In this document: positions 1 to 10,341 of the stretch, one piece after another
Numbering within the stretch: position 1 is the first letter of the stretch
Layout: each line of letters begins with the position of its first letter
NCBI GenBank assembly: GCA_011391285.1
Contig: JAABQU010000230.1
Span: 1 to 22,118, forward strand
Length of the DNA: 22,118 nucleotides
Direction of reading: 5' to 3'
Source: Thiobacillus sp.
Lineage (GTDB): Bacteria; Pseudomonadota; Gammaproteobacteria; Burkholderiales; Thiobacillaceae
The notes under the pieces: model-generated
Seen by the model: the letters and a program-made list of their open reading frames with translations, nothing else
What the model was told of the DNA's origin: nothing
The model's database searches: none
Translations under genes and position numbers: made by a program

Positions 1-975
1 GTCGTCGAACAGCAGCAGGGAAAAGCCACCCGGCTTCAGCGCCGCTTCGCGCTCGGCCAGGTAGCGGTTGATGTCGGCCACCAGGTTGAGCGTGTTGACC
101 TTGCTTTTCTTGGTGATGGCCAGGATCACGGCCGGCTGGCCGTTGCTGGATGCCAGGCTGGACGGACGTGCGCGCGCGGTTTCCACCGTCGCCAGCGCGG
201 ACAGAGGCACGGGAGAGCCTAGCTTCGGTGACAGCACCGTCAGGCGGCCCAGGTAGTCGGCGTCGGCCTGCTGGCCGATCACCCGCACCAGCCAGTCGTC
301 TTCGCCCACCCGTGCGCGGCCGGCAAACGTGTCGCGAAACCAGCCGCGCACCGCATCGGCGATCTGTGCGGCGGTCAGCCCGCGCGCTGCGGCTTCAAAG
401 GGTGAGAATTCGATCCGCAGTTCCGGATCGTTCTGGCCGGTTGCCATGACCCGGTCGACCCCGGGCAGCCGCTCGATGTCGTCCTGGATCTGCCGTGCCG
501 TGCGGCGCAGGCGCTCGTCGTTGGCCGGGCCGGTCAACAGCACCATTGCCGTCGGAAAGCCGTTCGACGTGGTGAGCTCCTGCACGTCGGGCTCTTTCGC
601 GTCGTCGGGCAAGTCGCTGTTGTATTTGTTCTGCACCAGTCGCCGCAGGTCGATGACGTGCTTGTCGAACTGGCGTTCGGATACTTCGCGGAAGCGCACC
701 AGGATGGTCGACGAATTGTCGCGGCTGGTGCTGGAGACGAAGCGAATGTCGGGCAGGGTGCCGATCGCCTCCTCCAGCGGATCGGTGACCTTCTTCTCCA
801 CGTCCTCGGCCGAGGCACCCGGCAGCACCGTGTTCACAATGAGCCAGTTGAAATTGATTTCCGGGTCCTGCTCGCGCGGCATGCCGAGATAGCCCAGCAC
901 GCCGAGCAGCAGGATCACCGCGAACGAGACATTCGCCAGCGGGTGGTTGGTGATTAAACGCGCGTACGGGCTCAT
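1..975 (-). CDS. RND efflux transporter permease, N-terminal part (cut by window edge)
   Basis: The reading frame opens at an ATG (complement of 973-975) and runs without a stop for 325 codons to base 1, so the C-terminal two thirds lie outside the window. The N-terminus has a short cytoplasmic stretch, then a hydrophobic segment at about residues 13-31, followed by GYLGMPREQDPEINF and a periplasmic porter region with the PGASAEDVEKKVTDPLEE motif typical of AcrB/MexB/CusA-family pumps. These are inner-membrane proton-driven antiporters that work in a tripartite complex with a fusion protein and an outer-membrane channel. The start lies 4 nt after the stop of the fusion protein gene, so the two are surely cotranscribed. 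Whether it exports drugs (HAE1 type) or metals (HME type) cannot be decided from this part; the sequence reads more like the HAE1 group. Family assignment is firm; substrate is unknown. Confidence 0.93.
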   Translation of the reverse strand, partial: MSPYARLITNHPLANVSFAVILLLGVLGYLGMPREQDPEINFNWLIVNTVLPGASAEDVEKKVTDPLEEAIGTLPDIRFVSSTSRDNSSTILVRFREVSERQFDKHVIDLRRLVQNKYNSDLPDDAKEPDVQELTTSNGFPTAMVLLTGPANDERLRRTARQIQDDIERLPGVDRVMATGQNDPELRIEFSPFEAAARGLTAAQIADAVRGWFRDTFAGRARVGEDDWLVRVIGQQADADYLGRLTVLSPKLGSPVPLSALATVETARARPSSLASSNGQPAVILAITKKSKVNTLNLVADINRYLAEREAALKPGGFSLLLFDD

Positions 976-979
976 GAGC

Positions 980-1975
980 TCAGCGCAGGGTGACGGCCAT
1001 GCCGTCCTGCAGGGCGAAGCGGCCGTCGGTGATCAGCATGGCATTGGCCGGCAAGGCCACGGCCGATGCCGGGCGTCCTTCCTGAGCGCCGGAAAGCGGA
1101 ACAAAGCGCGCGCTCTGGCCACTGACGACAAACACGCCAAGCTGTCCCGCGCGGCTGATCAGATAGTCCGCCGGCACGAAGGGACGCGGGTCGCGCCAGC
1201 GCAGCACGCCGCTGCTGCCGGGCGCGGGCGCGGCCTGGGCAAAGCCGAAACGCGCTTCGCGGGTGCGACTGGCGGGATTCATCGCGGGCGAGATGCGCAA
1301 CAGCTTCACCGCAAATTCACGGCCCTGGCTGACGAACACGGGCTGAGTCTGCGTCAGCAGGTCGGCGTCGTCGGCCTGCAATTGCACCGCCAGTTGCAGG
1401 CGCGAGGTGTCCCACAGCTGCACGATGGGGGTGCCGGGGCTGGCGAGTTCCCCCACCTGTGCCAGCCGGGCCTCGACGATGGCGGGGAAGGGGCTGCGCA
1501 GCGTGCACTTGCCAACCTCGCGCTGGGCGGCGGCGCGCGCAGCGGTATCGAGCCTGACTTCGGCCGCCACCACGGCAACCTCGGTTTTCTTGGCGTCGAG
1601 CGCGTCGCCGGAGATGAAGTTCTGGGCGGCCAGGTCCGTACTGCGCTGCAATTGCAGTTGCGCCAGCTTGTGGCGCGCTTGCGACGATTCCAGCGTGGCC
1701 TGCGCGCGCTGCGCGGCAATCCGGGTGTCGGCGCACTCGAGCTGCGCGACGACTGCGCCCTTGGCGATGCGCTGGCCCGCCTCCACCGGGATGCTGTCGA
1801 TGCGTGCGGCGAGTTCGGCCGACAGTTTCGCCAGGTTGAGCGATACGACCTGGGCCGATGCCTCGCGCTGCGGGTGGATGGCCAAACTGGACAGAGGCTG
1901 GCTCTGTACGGCAGGGGGCGGCGCGGCCAGCGCGGGCGCGCACAACAGGGCGAGTAGACAGAGAGCGATGCGCAT
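980..1975 (-). CDS. Periplasmic membrane fusion (adaptor) protein of an RND efflux system
   Basis: A 331-residue protein whose start is placed at the ATG that gives a signal peptide (MRIALCLLALLCAPALA, cleavage after ALA). A frame extension to 2038 exists but adds residues that are not signal-like. The order is the usual one for HlyD/AcrA adaptors: a biotinyl-lipoyl-like half (around VEAGQRIAKGAVVAQLE), an alpha-helical hairpin rich in Ala, Gln, Arg and Leu at about residues 70-125, the second lipoyl half (TLRSPFPAIVEARLAQVGELASPGTP shortened here to its key VGELASPG turn), then a beta-barrel and membrane-proximal part. It is rather short for the family, mainly because the hairpin is short. 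Its job is to link the RND pump encoded 4 nt downstream to an outer-membrane channel. No channel gene is visible in the window. Expression is probably from the TACAAT element just upstream, insulated from the lipoprotein gene by a terminator. Confidence 0.9.
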   Translation of the reverse strand: MRIALCLLALLCAPALAAPPPAVQSQPLSSLAIHPQREASAQVVSLNLAKLSAELAARIDSIPVEAGQRIAKGAVVAQLECADTRIAAQRAQATLESSQARHKLAQLQLQRSTDLAAQNFISGDALDAKKTEVAVVAAEVRLDTAARAAAQREVGKCTLRSPFPAIVEARLAQVGELASPGTPIVQLWDTSRLQLAVQLQADDADLLTQTQPVFVSQGREFAVKLLRISPAMNPASRTREARFGFAQAAPAPGSSGVLRWRDPRPFVPADYLISRAGQLGVFVVSGQSARFVPLSGAQEGRPASAVALPANAMLITDGRFALQDGMAVTLR

Positions 1976-2002
1976 GGCGGGGCACGTAAGTGGAATGCCT
2001 GA

Positions 2003-2008
2003 ATTGTA
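2003..2008 (-). promoter_or_regulatory. Candidate -10 element for the efflux operon
   Basis: The minus strand reads TACAAT, five of six matches to the sigma-70 -10 consensus, about 28 nt before the adaptor ATG and after the lipoprotein terminator. No good -35 is present at 16-18 nt, so it would need an activator or be weak. This is inference from sequence only. Confidence 0.35.
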
Positions 2009-2035
2009 GCGGCTGCTCCTCAGAGCCGGTTGCGA

Positions 2036-2066
2036 CAAACAAAAACGGCCAGGAAAACCTGGCCGT
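2036..2066 (-). terminator. Rho-independent terminator of the lipoprotein gene
   Basis: A perfect 9-bp stem (2045-2053 with 2058-2066; ACGGCCAGG against CCTGGCCGT) closes a 4-nt loop and is followed on the minus strand by TTTTTGTTTG. It lies 26 nt after the lipoprotein stop and separates that gene from the efflux operon. Confidence 0.88.
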
Positions 2067-2091
2067 CCGTGCTGCCTTTTTTGCGCAATGA

Positions 2092-2391
2092 CTACTGGGC
2101 GGCTTCCTTGGCCTTGTCGGCCGCCTCCTGTGCTGCGTCGGCAGTATCCTGAGCGGCCTCGGCCGCCGCATCCTTGGTTGCATCAGCCGCGGCGGCGGCG
2201 GCTTCACCCGTAGCCTCGGCGGCGGCGCCGGCTGCGTCGGCAGCGGAGCCTGCGGCGTCGGCGGCGGATTCCGCAGCGGCGCCTGCAGCCTCCTTGGCTT
2301 CTTCCATGGCGGGGGCGGCGGCTTCTTCAGCCTTCTGGCAGGCGGTCAGTGCGAGGGCCGCGAAAAGTGCGACGAGAAGTTTTGATTGCAT
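2092..2391 (-). CDS. Small alanine-rich helical lipoprotein
   Basis: A 99-residue protein, starting at the ATG preceded by AGGGAG at good spacing; the frame extends to 2436 but that start lacks a signal sequence. Residues 1-17 are a lipoprotein signal with lipobox L15-T16-A17-C18, and Gln at +2 predicts outer-membrane sorting by Lol. The mature 82 residues contain 43 alanines, with Glu, Lys, Asp, Gln, Gly and Thr, and no Leu, Ile, Val, Phe, Tyr or Trp. The pattern EAA/DAA/KEAA repeats every 3-4 and 7-11 residues, which predicts a long amphipathic helix, an alanine coiled coil, somewhat like Lpp/OprI alanine zippers or LEA-type 11-mers. Function is unknown; an envelope spacer or stress-protective role is only a guess. 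It is monocistronic, with its own terminator and a probable promoter upstream. Confidence 0.85.
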   Translation of the reverse strand: MQSKLLVALFAALALTACQKAEEAAAPAMEEAKEAAGAAAESAADAAGSAADAAGAAAEATGEAAAAAADATKDAAAEAAQDTADAAQEAADKAKEAAQ

Positions 2392-2410
2392 GGGGCTCTC
2401 CCTGTGTAAG

Positions 2411-2440
2411 TGAAAAAAGAAAGCGGGTCTGGCCACCCGC
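2411..2440 (-). terminator. Hairpin with T-run between rluF and the lipoprotein gene
   Basis: A 6-bp stem (GCGGGT at 2423-2428, ACCCGC at 2435-2440) is followed on the minus strand by TTTCTTTTTT. It fits a terminator for the uvrA-rluF transcript, whose last stop is at 2521. It also lies immediately after the putative lipoprotein promoter, so it could instead be a leader hairpin of that mRNA. Confidence 0.6.
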
Positions 2441-2447
2441 CCTTTTA

Positions 2448-2476
2448 TTAATATGCATAAAACGGTCCGACAACAA
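2448..2476 (-). promoter_or_regulatory. Candidate sigma-70 promoter of the lipoprotein gene
   Basis: On the minus strand TTGTTG (2471-2476) and TATTAA (2448-2453) are separated by 17 nt, each matching the consensus at four or more positions, in a locally AT-rich stretch. The predicted start at about 2441 gives a leader of about 50 nt that begins with the 2423-2440 hairpin. Confidence 0.45.
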
Positions 2477-2520
2477 GTTTTTGGCTGCAGACCCGGCCTT
2501 TAAATGGGCGGATTCGCGCG

Positions 2521-3255
2521 TCAGAACGACTCGTCTTCACCCAAATAACGCCATTGCCCCAGCGGCAGTTCGCCCAGCCGCACACGGCCGATGCGCACGC
2601 GTTTCAGCCCCACCACCTTCAGTCCCACCAGTTCGCACATGCGGCGAATCTGGCGCTTGCGGCCCTCTTTCAGGATGAAACGCAACTGGTCGGCGTTCTG
2701 CCAGCCGACCTTGGCGGGGCGCAGCTTGCGGCCGTCGAGCGAGAGGCCGTGGTTGAGCAGGGCAAGACCCCGCTCGTCGAGCCGGCCTTCGACCCGCACC
2801 AGATATTCCTTCTCGACGTCGGAATCGTCGCCGATCAGCTGTTTGGCGATGCGCCCGTCCTGCGTCAGCACTAGAAGGCCGGTCGAATCGATGTCGAGCC
2901 GGCCGGCGGGCGCCAGGCCCTTCAGGTGGGTCGGGTGAAACGCCCGTCCGGCGCGCCCGTCCTGCCACAGGGTTTCCGGGCGGATCAGGGTCACGGCGGG
3001 CTGGTAGCCCGGCTCCGGCTGGCCCGACACGTAGCCGACCGGCTTGTGCAGCAGGAGGGTGACGCGTTGCTGCTGCTGCGCCGTGGCCTGCGTGTCCAGC
3101 CGGATCGCGCAGTCGGGATCGACCTTGGTGCCGAGCTCGGAGACACGCTTGCCGTCGACGAAGACGAGTCCCTTTTCGATGTAGCTGTCGGCTTCGCGGC
3201 GCGAGCACAGGCCGCGCTCGGACATCAGCTTGGAGAGGCGAACCAGTTCGGCCAT
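2521..3255 (-). CDS. rluF: RluF-type 23S rRNA pseudouridine synthase
   Basis: A 244-residue protein with an N-terminal S4 RNA-binding domain (about residues 4-50, with the [20 protein letters not shown] signature) and a RsuA/RluB/E/F-type synthase domain. The catalytic aspartate is D121 in [30 protein letters not shown] and the closing LGQWRYL are also family motifs. By recall, the S4 domain and the C-terminal RTRI/PLGEWRDL-like ending match E. coli RluF, which modifies U2604 of 23S rRNA, better than RluB or RluE. It lacks the long basic tail of the E. coli enzyme and carries a ~25-residue insertion before the catalytic motif. It starts 2 nt after the uvrA stop, so it is the second gene of that operon and probably depends on ribosomes finishing uvrA. 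The exact target uridine is inferred. Confidence 0.85.
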   Translation of the reverse strand: MAELVRLSKLMSERGLCSRREADSYIEKGLVFVDGKRVSELGTKVDPDCAIRLDTQATAQQQQRVTLLLHKPVGYVSGQPEPGYQPAVTLIRPETLWQDGRAGRAFHPTHLKGLAPAGRLDIDSTGLLVLTQDGRIAKQLIGDDSDVEKEYLVRVEGRLDERGLALLNHGLSLDGRKLRPAKVGWQNADQLRFILKEGRKRQIRRMCELVGLKVVGLKRVRIGRVRLGELPLGQWRYLGEDESF

Positions 3256-3257
3256 TT

Positions 3258-6080
<2,823 letters not shown>

Positions 6081-6163
6081 TGTTTGACGGCCATCGGTTA
6101 AGGCGGCGAGTGTAATTCGCAACCTGCTAATATAACGGACTTCCCGACTTCACCGAACCCGCA

Positions 6164-7552
6164 GTGGCCCAGATCGACCTGTCCGAAAGCATGACCCGCG
6201 CAGAAAAGCGCGCCGCATCGGGCCTGGCGGCGATATTCGGCCTGCGCATGCTGGGCATGTTCCTCATCCTGCCGGTGTTCGCGCTCTACGCAGAAGACCT
6301 GCCGGGCGGAGACAATCACACCCTGGTCGGCCTCGCACTCGGCATGTACGGCCTGACGCAGGCCATCCTGATGATTCCCTACGGCATGGCGTCCGACCGC
6401 ATCGGGCGCAAGAAGGTCATCATCTTCGGCCTCATCGTGTTCGCCCTCGGCAGCTTTCTCGCCGCCACCGCCACCGACATCTACTGGACCATAGCCGGCC
6501 GCGCGCTGCAGGGCGCGGGGGCGATTTCCGCCGCCGTCACCGCCATGCTGGCCGACCTCACCCGCGAAGAGCATCGCACCAAGGCGATGGCATTTGTGGG
6601 CTCCACCATCGGCATCGCCTTCGCGGTGTCGCTGGTGGCGGGGCCCGCGCTCAATCGCGTGATCGGTGTGCCGGGGATTTTTGCGCTGACGGGGATTCTG
6701 GCGCTGGCCGCCATCTGGGTGGTGAAGGCGTGGGTACCCGATCCCGCAGACAGTCACTTCCATGCCGACGCCCAGGCCAATCCGGCGAAGCTGGTCGACG
6801 TGCTGAAAAACGGCCAGCTCGCGCGGCTCGATTTCGGCATCTTCTCCCTGCACGCGGCGCAAATGGCGATGTTCGTGGTGGTGCCGGTGGCGCTGAAGAA
6901 CAGTGGGCTCGCAGCCGACGACCACTGGGCGGTCTACCTGCCGGTGCTGCTGGGCTCCTTCGTGCTGATGGTGCCTGCTCTCGTTTATGGTGAAAAGCGC
7001 GGCCAGATGAAACCGGTGTTCATCGGTTCGGTCGCGCTGATGCTGCTGGCACAACTGGGGCTGGCGTTCGGAATCGACCATTTCTGGGGCATCGTGTGGG
7101 CGCTGTTCTTCTACTTCGTCGCCTTCAACCTGCTCGAAGCCAGCCTGCCCTCGCTGATTTCCAAGCTCGCGCCGGCATCGGCCAAGGGCACGGCGATGGG
7201 CGTCTACAACACCGCGCAGGCGCTGGGCCTGTTTTTCGGCGGCATGTTCGGCGGCTGGCTGGCGCAGCATCATGGCTTTGCTTCCGTGTTCATTTTCTGC
7301 GTGGTGATGATGGCGGCCTGGCTGCTGGCGAGCCTGTCGATGAAACCCCCTCCCGCGATCAAGACCCGCATGTTCCGCATTGGCGCGATGCCTGAGGACC
7401 AGGCCGCGCTGCTGAAGGCGCAACTGGCCGAGGTGGCGGGGGTGGTCGAGGCCGTGGTGCTGGCCGAAGAGGGGGTGGCCATGCTCAAGGTCAGCCTCAA
7501 GGGCTGGGATGAGGCCGGCGCGCGCAGCCTGCTGGATACGGCAAGCGCCTGA
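6164..7552 (+). CDS. yajR: YajR-type MFS transporter with C-terminal soluble domain
   Basis: A 462-residue, 12-helix major facilitator. The first helix region GLRMLGMFLILPVFALYA, the motif-A loop GMASDRIGRKKVI between helices 2 and 3, GRALQGAGAISAAVTAMLADLTRE and KGTAMGVYNTAQALG all match E. coli YajR closely (recalled). The last ~65 residues, from about RTRMFRIGAMPED to the end, are hydrophilic and resemble the ferredoxin-like YAM domain of YajR, so the protein is full length. The substrate of YajR is unknown; it is usually described as a proton-driven drug-type transporter of the inner membrane. The start is taken as GTG 6164, which keeps a short N-terminal tail like that of YajR; ATG 6191 is the alternative and neither has a clear ribosome site. 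It diverges from uvrA and precedes ssb by 57 nt, an arrangement common in Betaproteobacteria. Confidence 0.9.
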   Translation: MAQIDLSESMTRAEKRAASGLAAIFGLRMLGMFLILPVFALYAEDLPGGDNHTLVGLALGMYGLTQAILMIPYGMASDRIGRKKVIIFGLIVFALGSFLAATATDIYWTIAGRALQGAGAISAAVTAMLADLTREEHRTKAMAFVGSTIGIAFAVSLVAGPALNRVIGVPGIFALTGILALAAIWVVKAWVPDPADSHFHADAQANPAKLVDVLKNGQLARLDFGIFSLHAAQMAMFVVVPVALKNSGLAADDHWAVYLPVLLGSFVLMVPALVYGEKRGQMKPVFIGSVALMLLAQLGLAFGIDHFWGIVWALFFYFVAFNLLEASLPSLISKLAPASAKGTAMGVYNTAQALGLFFGGMFGGWLAQHHGFASVFIFCVVMMAAWLLASLSMKPPPAIKTRMFRIGAMPEDQAALLKAQLAEVAGVVEAVVLAEEGVAMLKVSLKGWDEAGARSLLDTASA

Positions 7553-7558
7553 TAGAAT
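7553..7558 (+). promoter_or_regulatory. Candidate -10 element for ssb
   Basis: TAGAAT (five of six consensus positions) starts directly after the yajR stop codon and lies 51 nt before the ssb ATG. No convincing -35 is present at normal spacing, so ssb may be partly read from yajR and partly from here. Confidence 0.3.
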
Positions 7559-7609
7559 CCGCAACGGGTCGAACTCAGACCATTCAATTTCAATTCGGGG
7601 GAAACAACG

Positions 7610-8086
7610 ATGGCATCCGTCAACAAGGTCATTCTGGTCGGCAACCTGGGGCGAGACCCCGAAATGCGCTACCTGCCGAGCGGTGAAGCCGTCGCCAATC
7701 TCGCCATCGCCACCACCGACAAGTTCAAGAACAAACAGGGCGAAATGGTCGAGCAGACCGAATGGCATCGCGTCAGCTTCTTCGGCCGCACCGCCGAAGT
7801 CTGCGGCCAGTATCTGAAAAAGGGCAGCCAGGTCTACGTCGAGGGCAGCATCCGCACCCGCAAGTACACCGACAAGGAAGGCATCGAAAAATACGCCACC
7901 GAAATCCGCGGCGATCGCATGCAGATGCTGGGCGGCAAGGGTGGCGGCGGCATGGCCGACATGGACGACAGCGGTTTCAACCAGTCCACCCCTCAGCGCA
8001 GTCAGCCGCGCGCCAACGCCCCGGCCGCCGCCCAGCGGCCGGCCAGCAGCGGCTTCGACGACATGGACGACGATATCCCGTTCTGA
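7610..8086 (+). CDS. ssb: Single-stranded DNA-binding protein
   Basis: A 158-residue SSB that coats single-stranded DNA during replication, repair and recombination. The OB fold spans about residues 1-110, beginning [21 protein letters not shown] and including [29 protein letters not shown] and the [12 protein letters not shown] strand. A Gly/Gln/Pro/Ala-rich flexible linker follows, and the chain ends in DDMDDDIPF, the acidic tip that recruits partner proteins such as RecO, PriA and exonuclease I. GGGGGA about 8 nt upstream is a good ribosome site. Its closeness to divergent uvrA is the classic proteobacterial layout. Confidence 0.98.
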   Translation: MASVNKVILVGNLGRDPEMRYLPSGEAVANLAIATTDKFKNKQGEMVEQTEWHRVSFFGRTAEVCGQYLKKGSQVYVEGSIRTRKYTDKEGIEKYATEIRGDRMQMLGGKGGGGMADMDDSGFNQSTPQRSQPRANAPAAAQRPASSGFDDMDDDIPF

Positions 8087-8170
8087 CGCAGCGAGCGGCC
8101 GTGGGCCGTTCAATCCCAAAATTTGATAATAAATATCGAGGGAGGCGGTGCGCGGTGCGCGCCGACATCG

Positions 8171-10207
8171 GTGAGCAAGGAACGACACGACAACTGCGAT
8201 AAGTGGGTGCGGGCGCTGGTGCTGGGCGCCTCGCTGGCATGCTCGCATGCCGCGCAGGCAGCCGTCACCGAAGCCGATTATCTGGACGAGATGCCGGTCG
8301 TGCTGTCGGTGTCGCGCCTGTCGCAACCGCTGAACGAGGCGCCCGCCGCCGTCACCGTCATCGACCAGGACATGATCCGGGCGTCCGGCTTCCGCGATAT
8401 TCCCGATCTGCTGCGCCTGGTGCCGGGGTTTTCGGTTGCGTACACACGCGACGACACCTGGGCGATCGGCTATCACGGCATGGCCGATGCCTATTCACGG
8501 CGTTTCCAGGTTCTGGTCGACGGCCGTTCGATCTACAGCCCGCATTATGGTGCGGTCAACTGGGGTGAACTGCCGCTGTCGATCGACGACATCGAGCGTA
8601 TCGAAGTGGTGCGGGGCCCCAATGCCGCGACCTATGGCGCCAACGCGTTTCTCGCCGTCATCAACATCATCAGCAAGGATCCCAGCGTGACGCCGGGAAG
8701 CTTCGCCTCGGTGCAATACGGCGAACAGGGCATGTCCGGCGTCACCTTGCGCCACGGCGGCGGACAGGGGGACCTGCGTTACCGCCTCACCCTCTCGACG
8801 CAGAATCGAGACCGTTTCGAAACAGACACGGTCGACGGTCACGGACCCCTCAAGATGTATGAGGAAACCCAGACGTATTTCGTGAACGGTCGCGCGGATT
8901 ATCGCGTCTCGGCAACAGATGAGTTCAGCGCGCAGTTCGGCATGAGCGTCGGCGACTGGAAGACGGGATATTCAACGCTTCCGGAAAAGCCCTATGACGA
9001 GGATGTTTCGGCGCAGTTCGTCCAGCTCAAATATCGGCGCGCCCACAACGCTGACGACGAATGGATGGTGCAGGCCTATTACAGCCGCAACACATTGGAT
9101 GCATTTAATCAGCCGCCGCTCTGCTTCGATGCTTCGAAGTTCCCCGCCTTGGCGATTGTCGTCTGTCCGAACGGGGTGCCCGCTCCGCCCCAATACATCG
9201 ATACCGGCCTGAAGCTCGAGGCCGGCGGCGATATGGTGCAGACCCGTCTGAATCTCGAGTTTCAGCTCAACCGGCGGCTGGCGCGCGACTTGCGGATGTC
9301 CGCCGGCGCCGAGGTGCGGCAGGAATCGGTGGAAAGCCTGCGTTTTTACGATCGGCAGGATGAACTCGACGGGACGATCGGGCGCGCCTACCTGAATCTG
9401 GAATGGCGCGCACGTCCCGACCTGCTGGTGCAGGGCGGCGCCATGCTGGAGCACCATTTCTATACCGGTACCGACATCTCGCCGCGGGTGGCGGTGAACT
9501 ACACGCTCGCCGAAGGGCACACCCTGCGCCTAAATCTTTCCCAAGCCTATCGCTCGCCCACCTTTTTCGAACAGGATGGCAATTTCACCTACTACTCGAC
9601 GAGTGGCATCAGCGGTCTTCAGGTGGTGGCGCCTTCTGCTCCCCTGCAGCCCGAGCGCATCCTGTCGCGCGAAATCGGCTATATCGGGCACTATCCGGCA
9701 CTGCGGCTACAGCTGGACGCCAAGCTGTTTTACGACACGGTCTACGAATACATCAACGGGGATGGCGAGCCCAGGCAATACACCAACCGTGACGATTTCA
9801 CCGTGCGCGGAGGCGACCTGCAGCTGAATTGGCAGCCTATTCCGGCGTTGCGCCTGTCGGCACAGTATTCGCATGCCGTCATCGATGCCGATCCCAGCAT
9901 CGACAATGATCTTGAAGAGTCGGCGCCAAGCAACGTGTTCAGTCTCCTCGCACGCTACGACCTGGGGCAGGGCTGGAGTGCCAGCGCGGGGGTGTATTAC
10001 GCGGGCGACATGAAATGGCAGTCCGAGGGCGATGTCACCGATGCCTTCACCCGATGGGACGCGCGCCTGGCACGCCGCTGGACCTGGCAGGGCAACGAGG
10101 TGGAAGCCGCCTTGGTGGGCCAGAACCTGGGTGAGGATTACAGCGAGTTCCGCATGGAAAACGTGTTCAGCCAGCGCGTCTACGGCAGCCTCAGCCTGAA
10201 CTGGTAG
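8171..10207 (+). CDS. TonB-dependent outer-membrane receptor
   Basis: About 678 residues. A signal peptide (positively charged start, then ALVLGASLACSHAAQA) precedes the plug domain: APAAVTVIDQDMIRASG, IPDLLRLVPGFSV, FQVLVDGRSIYSP, IERIEVVRGPNAATYGANAFLAVINIIS. The rest is a 22-strand type barrel ending SLSLNW with a terminal aromatic residue. A classic TonB box is not obvious; VTEADYLDEMPVVLSVSR after the signal is the likely region. C318 and C332 lie 14 residues apart in a probable surface loop and could form a disulfide. Such receptors import siderophores, cobalamin, haem or sugars using TonB energy; nothing nearby (no ABC or TonB gene) identifies the ligand. The start is uncertain: GTG 8171 gives the best signal peptide, but the best purine-rich ribosome-like site (GAGGGAGG at 8138-8145) is 25 nt upstream; TTG 8123 is another in-frame option. 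Confidence 0.92.
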   Translation: MSKERHDNCDKWVRALVLGASLACSHAAQAAVTEADYLDEMPVVLSVSRLSQPLNEAPAAVTVIDQDMIRASGFRDIPDLLRLVPGFSVAYTRDDTWAIGYHGMADAYSRRFQVLVDGRSIYSPHYGAVNWGELPLSIDDIERIEVVRGPNAATYGANAFLAVINIISKDPSVTPGSFASVQYGEQGMSGVTLRHGGGQGDLRYRLTLSTQNRDRFETDTVDGHGPLKMYEETQTYFVNGRADYRVSATDEFSAQFGMSVGDWKTGYSTLPEKPYDEDVSAQFVQLKYRRAHNADDEWMVQAYYSRNTLDAFNQPPLCFDASKFPALAIVVCPNGVPAPPQYIDTGLKLEAGGDMVQTRLNLEFQLNRRLARDLRMSAGAEVRQESVESLRFYDRQDELDGTIGRAYLNLEWRARPDLLVQGGAMLEHHFYTGTDISPRVAVNYTLAEGHTLRLNLSQAYRSPTFFEQDGNFTYYSTSGISGLQVVAPSAPLQPERILSREIGYIGHYPALRLQLDAKLFYDTVYEYINGDGEPRQYTNRDDFTVRGGDLQLNWQPIPALRLSAQYSHAVIDADPSIDNDLEESAPSNVFSLLARYDLGQGWSASAGVYYAGDMKWQSEGDVTDAFTRWDARLARRWTWQGNEVEAALVGQNLGEDYSEFRMENVFSQRVYGSLSLNW

Positions 10208-10219
10208 GGGGCTTGAATC

Positions 10220-10302
10220 CTGGCGCACCGCCGCCAGATTGGCATGACATGCCCACTGTTCGGGTATTTATGCCCGGTGTTTGGGTGCTCGTGCCCGGCA
10301 CG
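10220..10302. repeat. Cluster of short inverted repeats upstream of fmdB
   Basis: Four short dyads follow each other between the receptor stop and the fmdB promoter: CTGGCG-6-CGCCAG (10220-10237), GGCATG-1-CATGCC (10241-10253), CGGGTAT-2-ATGCCCG (10261-10276, with one G-T pair in the stem) and CGTGC-3-GCACG (10290-10302). The last sits between the -35 and -10 of the fmdB promoter. The first may be a weak terminator stem for the receptor gene, although no T-run follows. Confidence 0.5.
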
Positions 10303-10310
10303 GGTATAAT
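10281..10310 (+). promoter_or_regulatory. Candidate sigma-70 promoter of fmdB
   Basis: A perfect TATAAT (10305-10310) lies 18 nt after TTGGGT (10281-10286). The predicted start near 10317 would give a leader of about 25 nt before the fmdB ATG, which carries CGGAGCG as ribosome site. Confidence 0.55.
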
Positions 10311-10341
10311 TCCGCAACTTCTTGATTTATCGGAGCGAATC

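Noticed and set aside
2100..2330. Tandem DNA repeat or CRISPR-like pattern
   Set aside because: The repetition is short GCC/GGC-rich codon-level repetition encoding the alanine-rich lipoprotein, with no constant unit or spacer structure.
6081..6163. LexA (SOS) box between uvrA and yajR
   Set aside because: Only a half site CTG followed by an AT-rich stretch is present (6124-6136); the matching CAG is missing, so SOS control cannot be claimed.
6098..8476. 792-codon open frame on the minus strand
   Set aside because: It runs antisense across yajR, ssb and the start of the receptor gene, crossing three real genes; its composition is His/Gln/Arg-rich and shadow-like.
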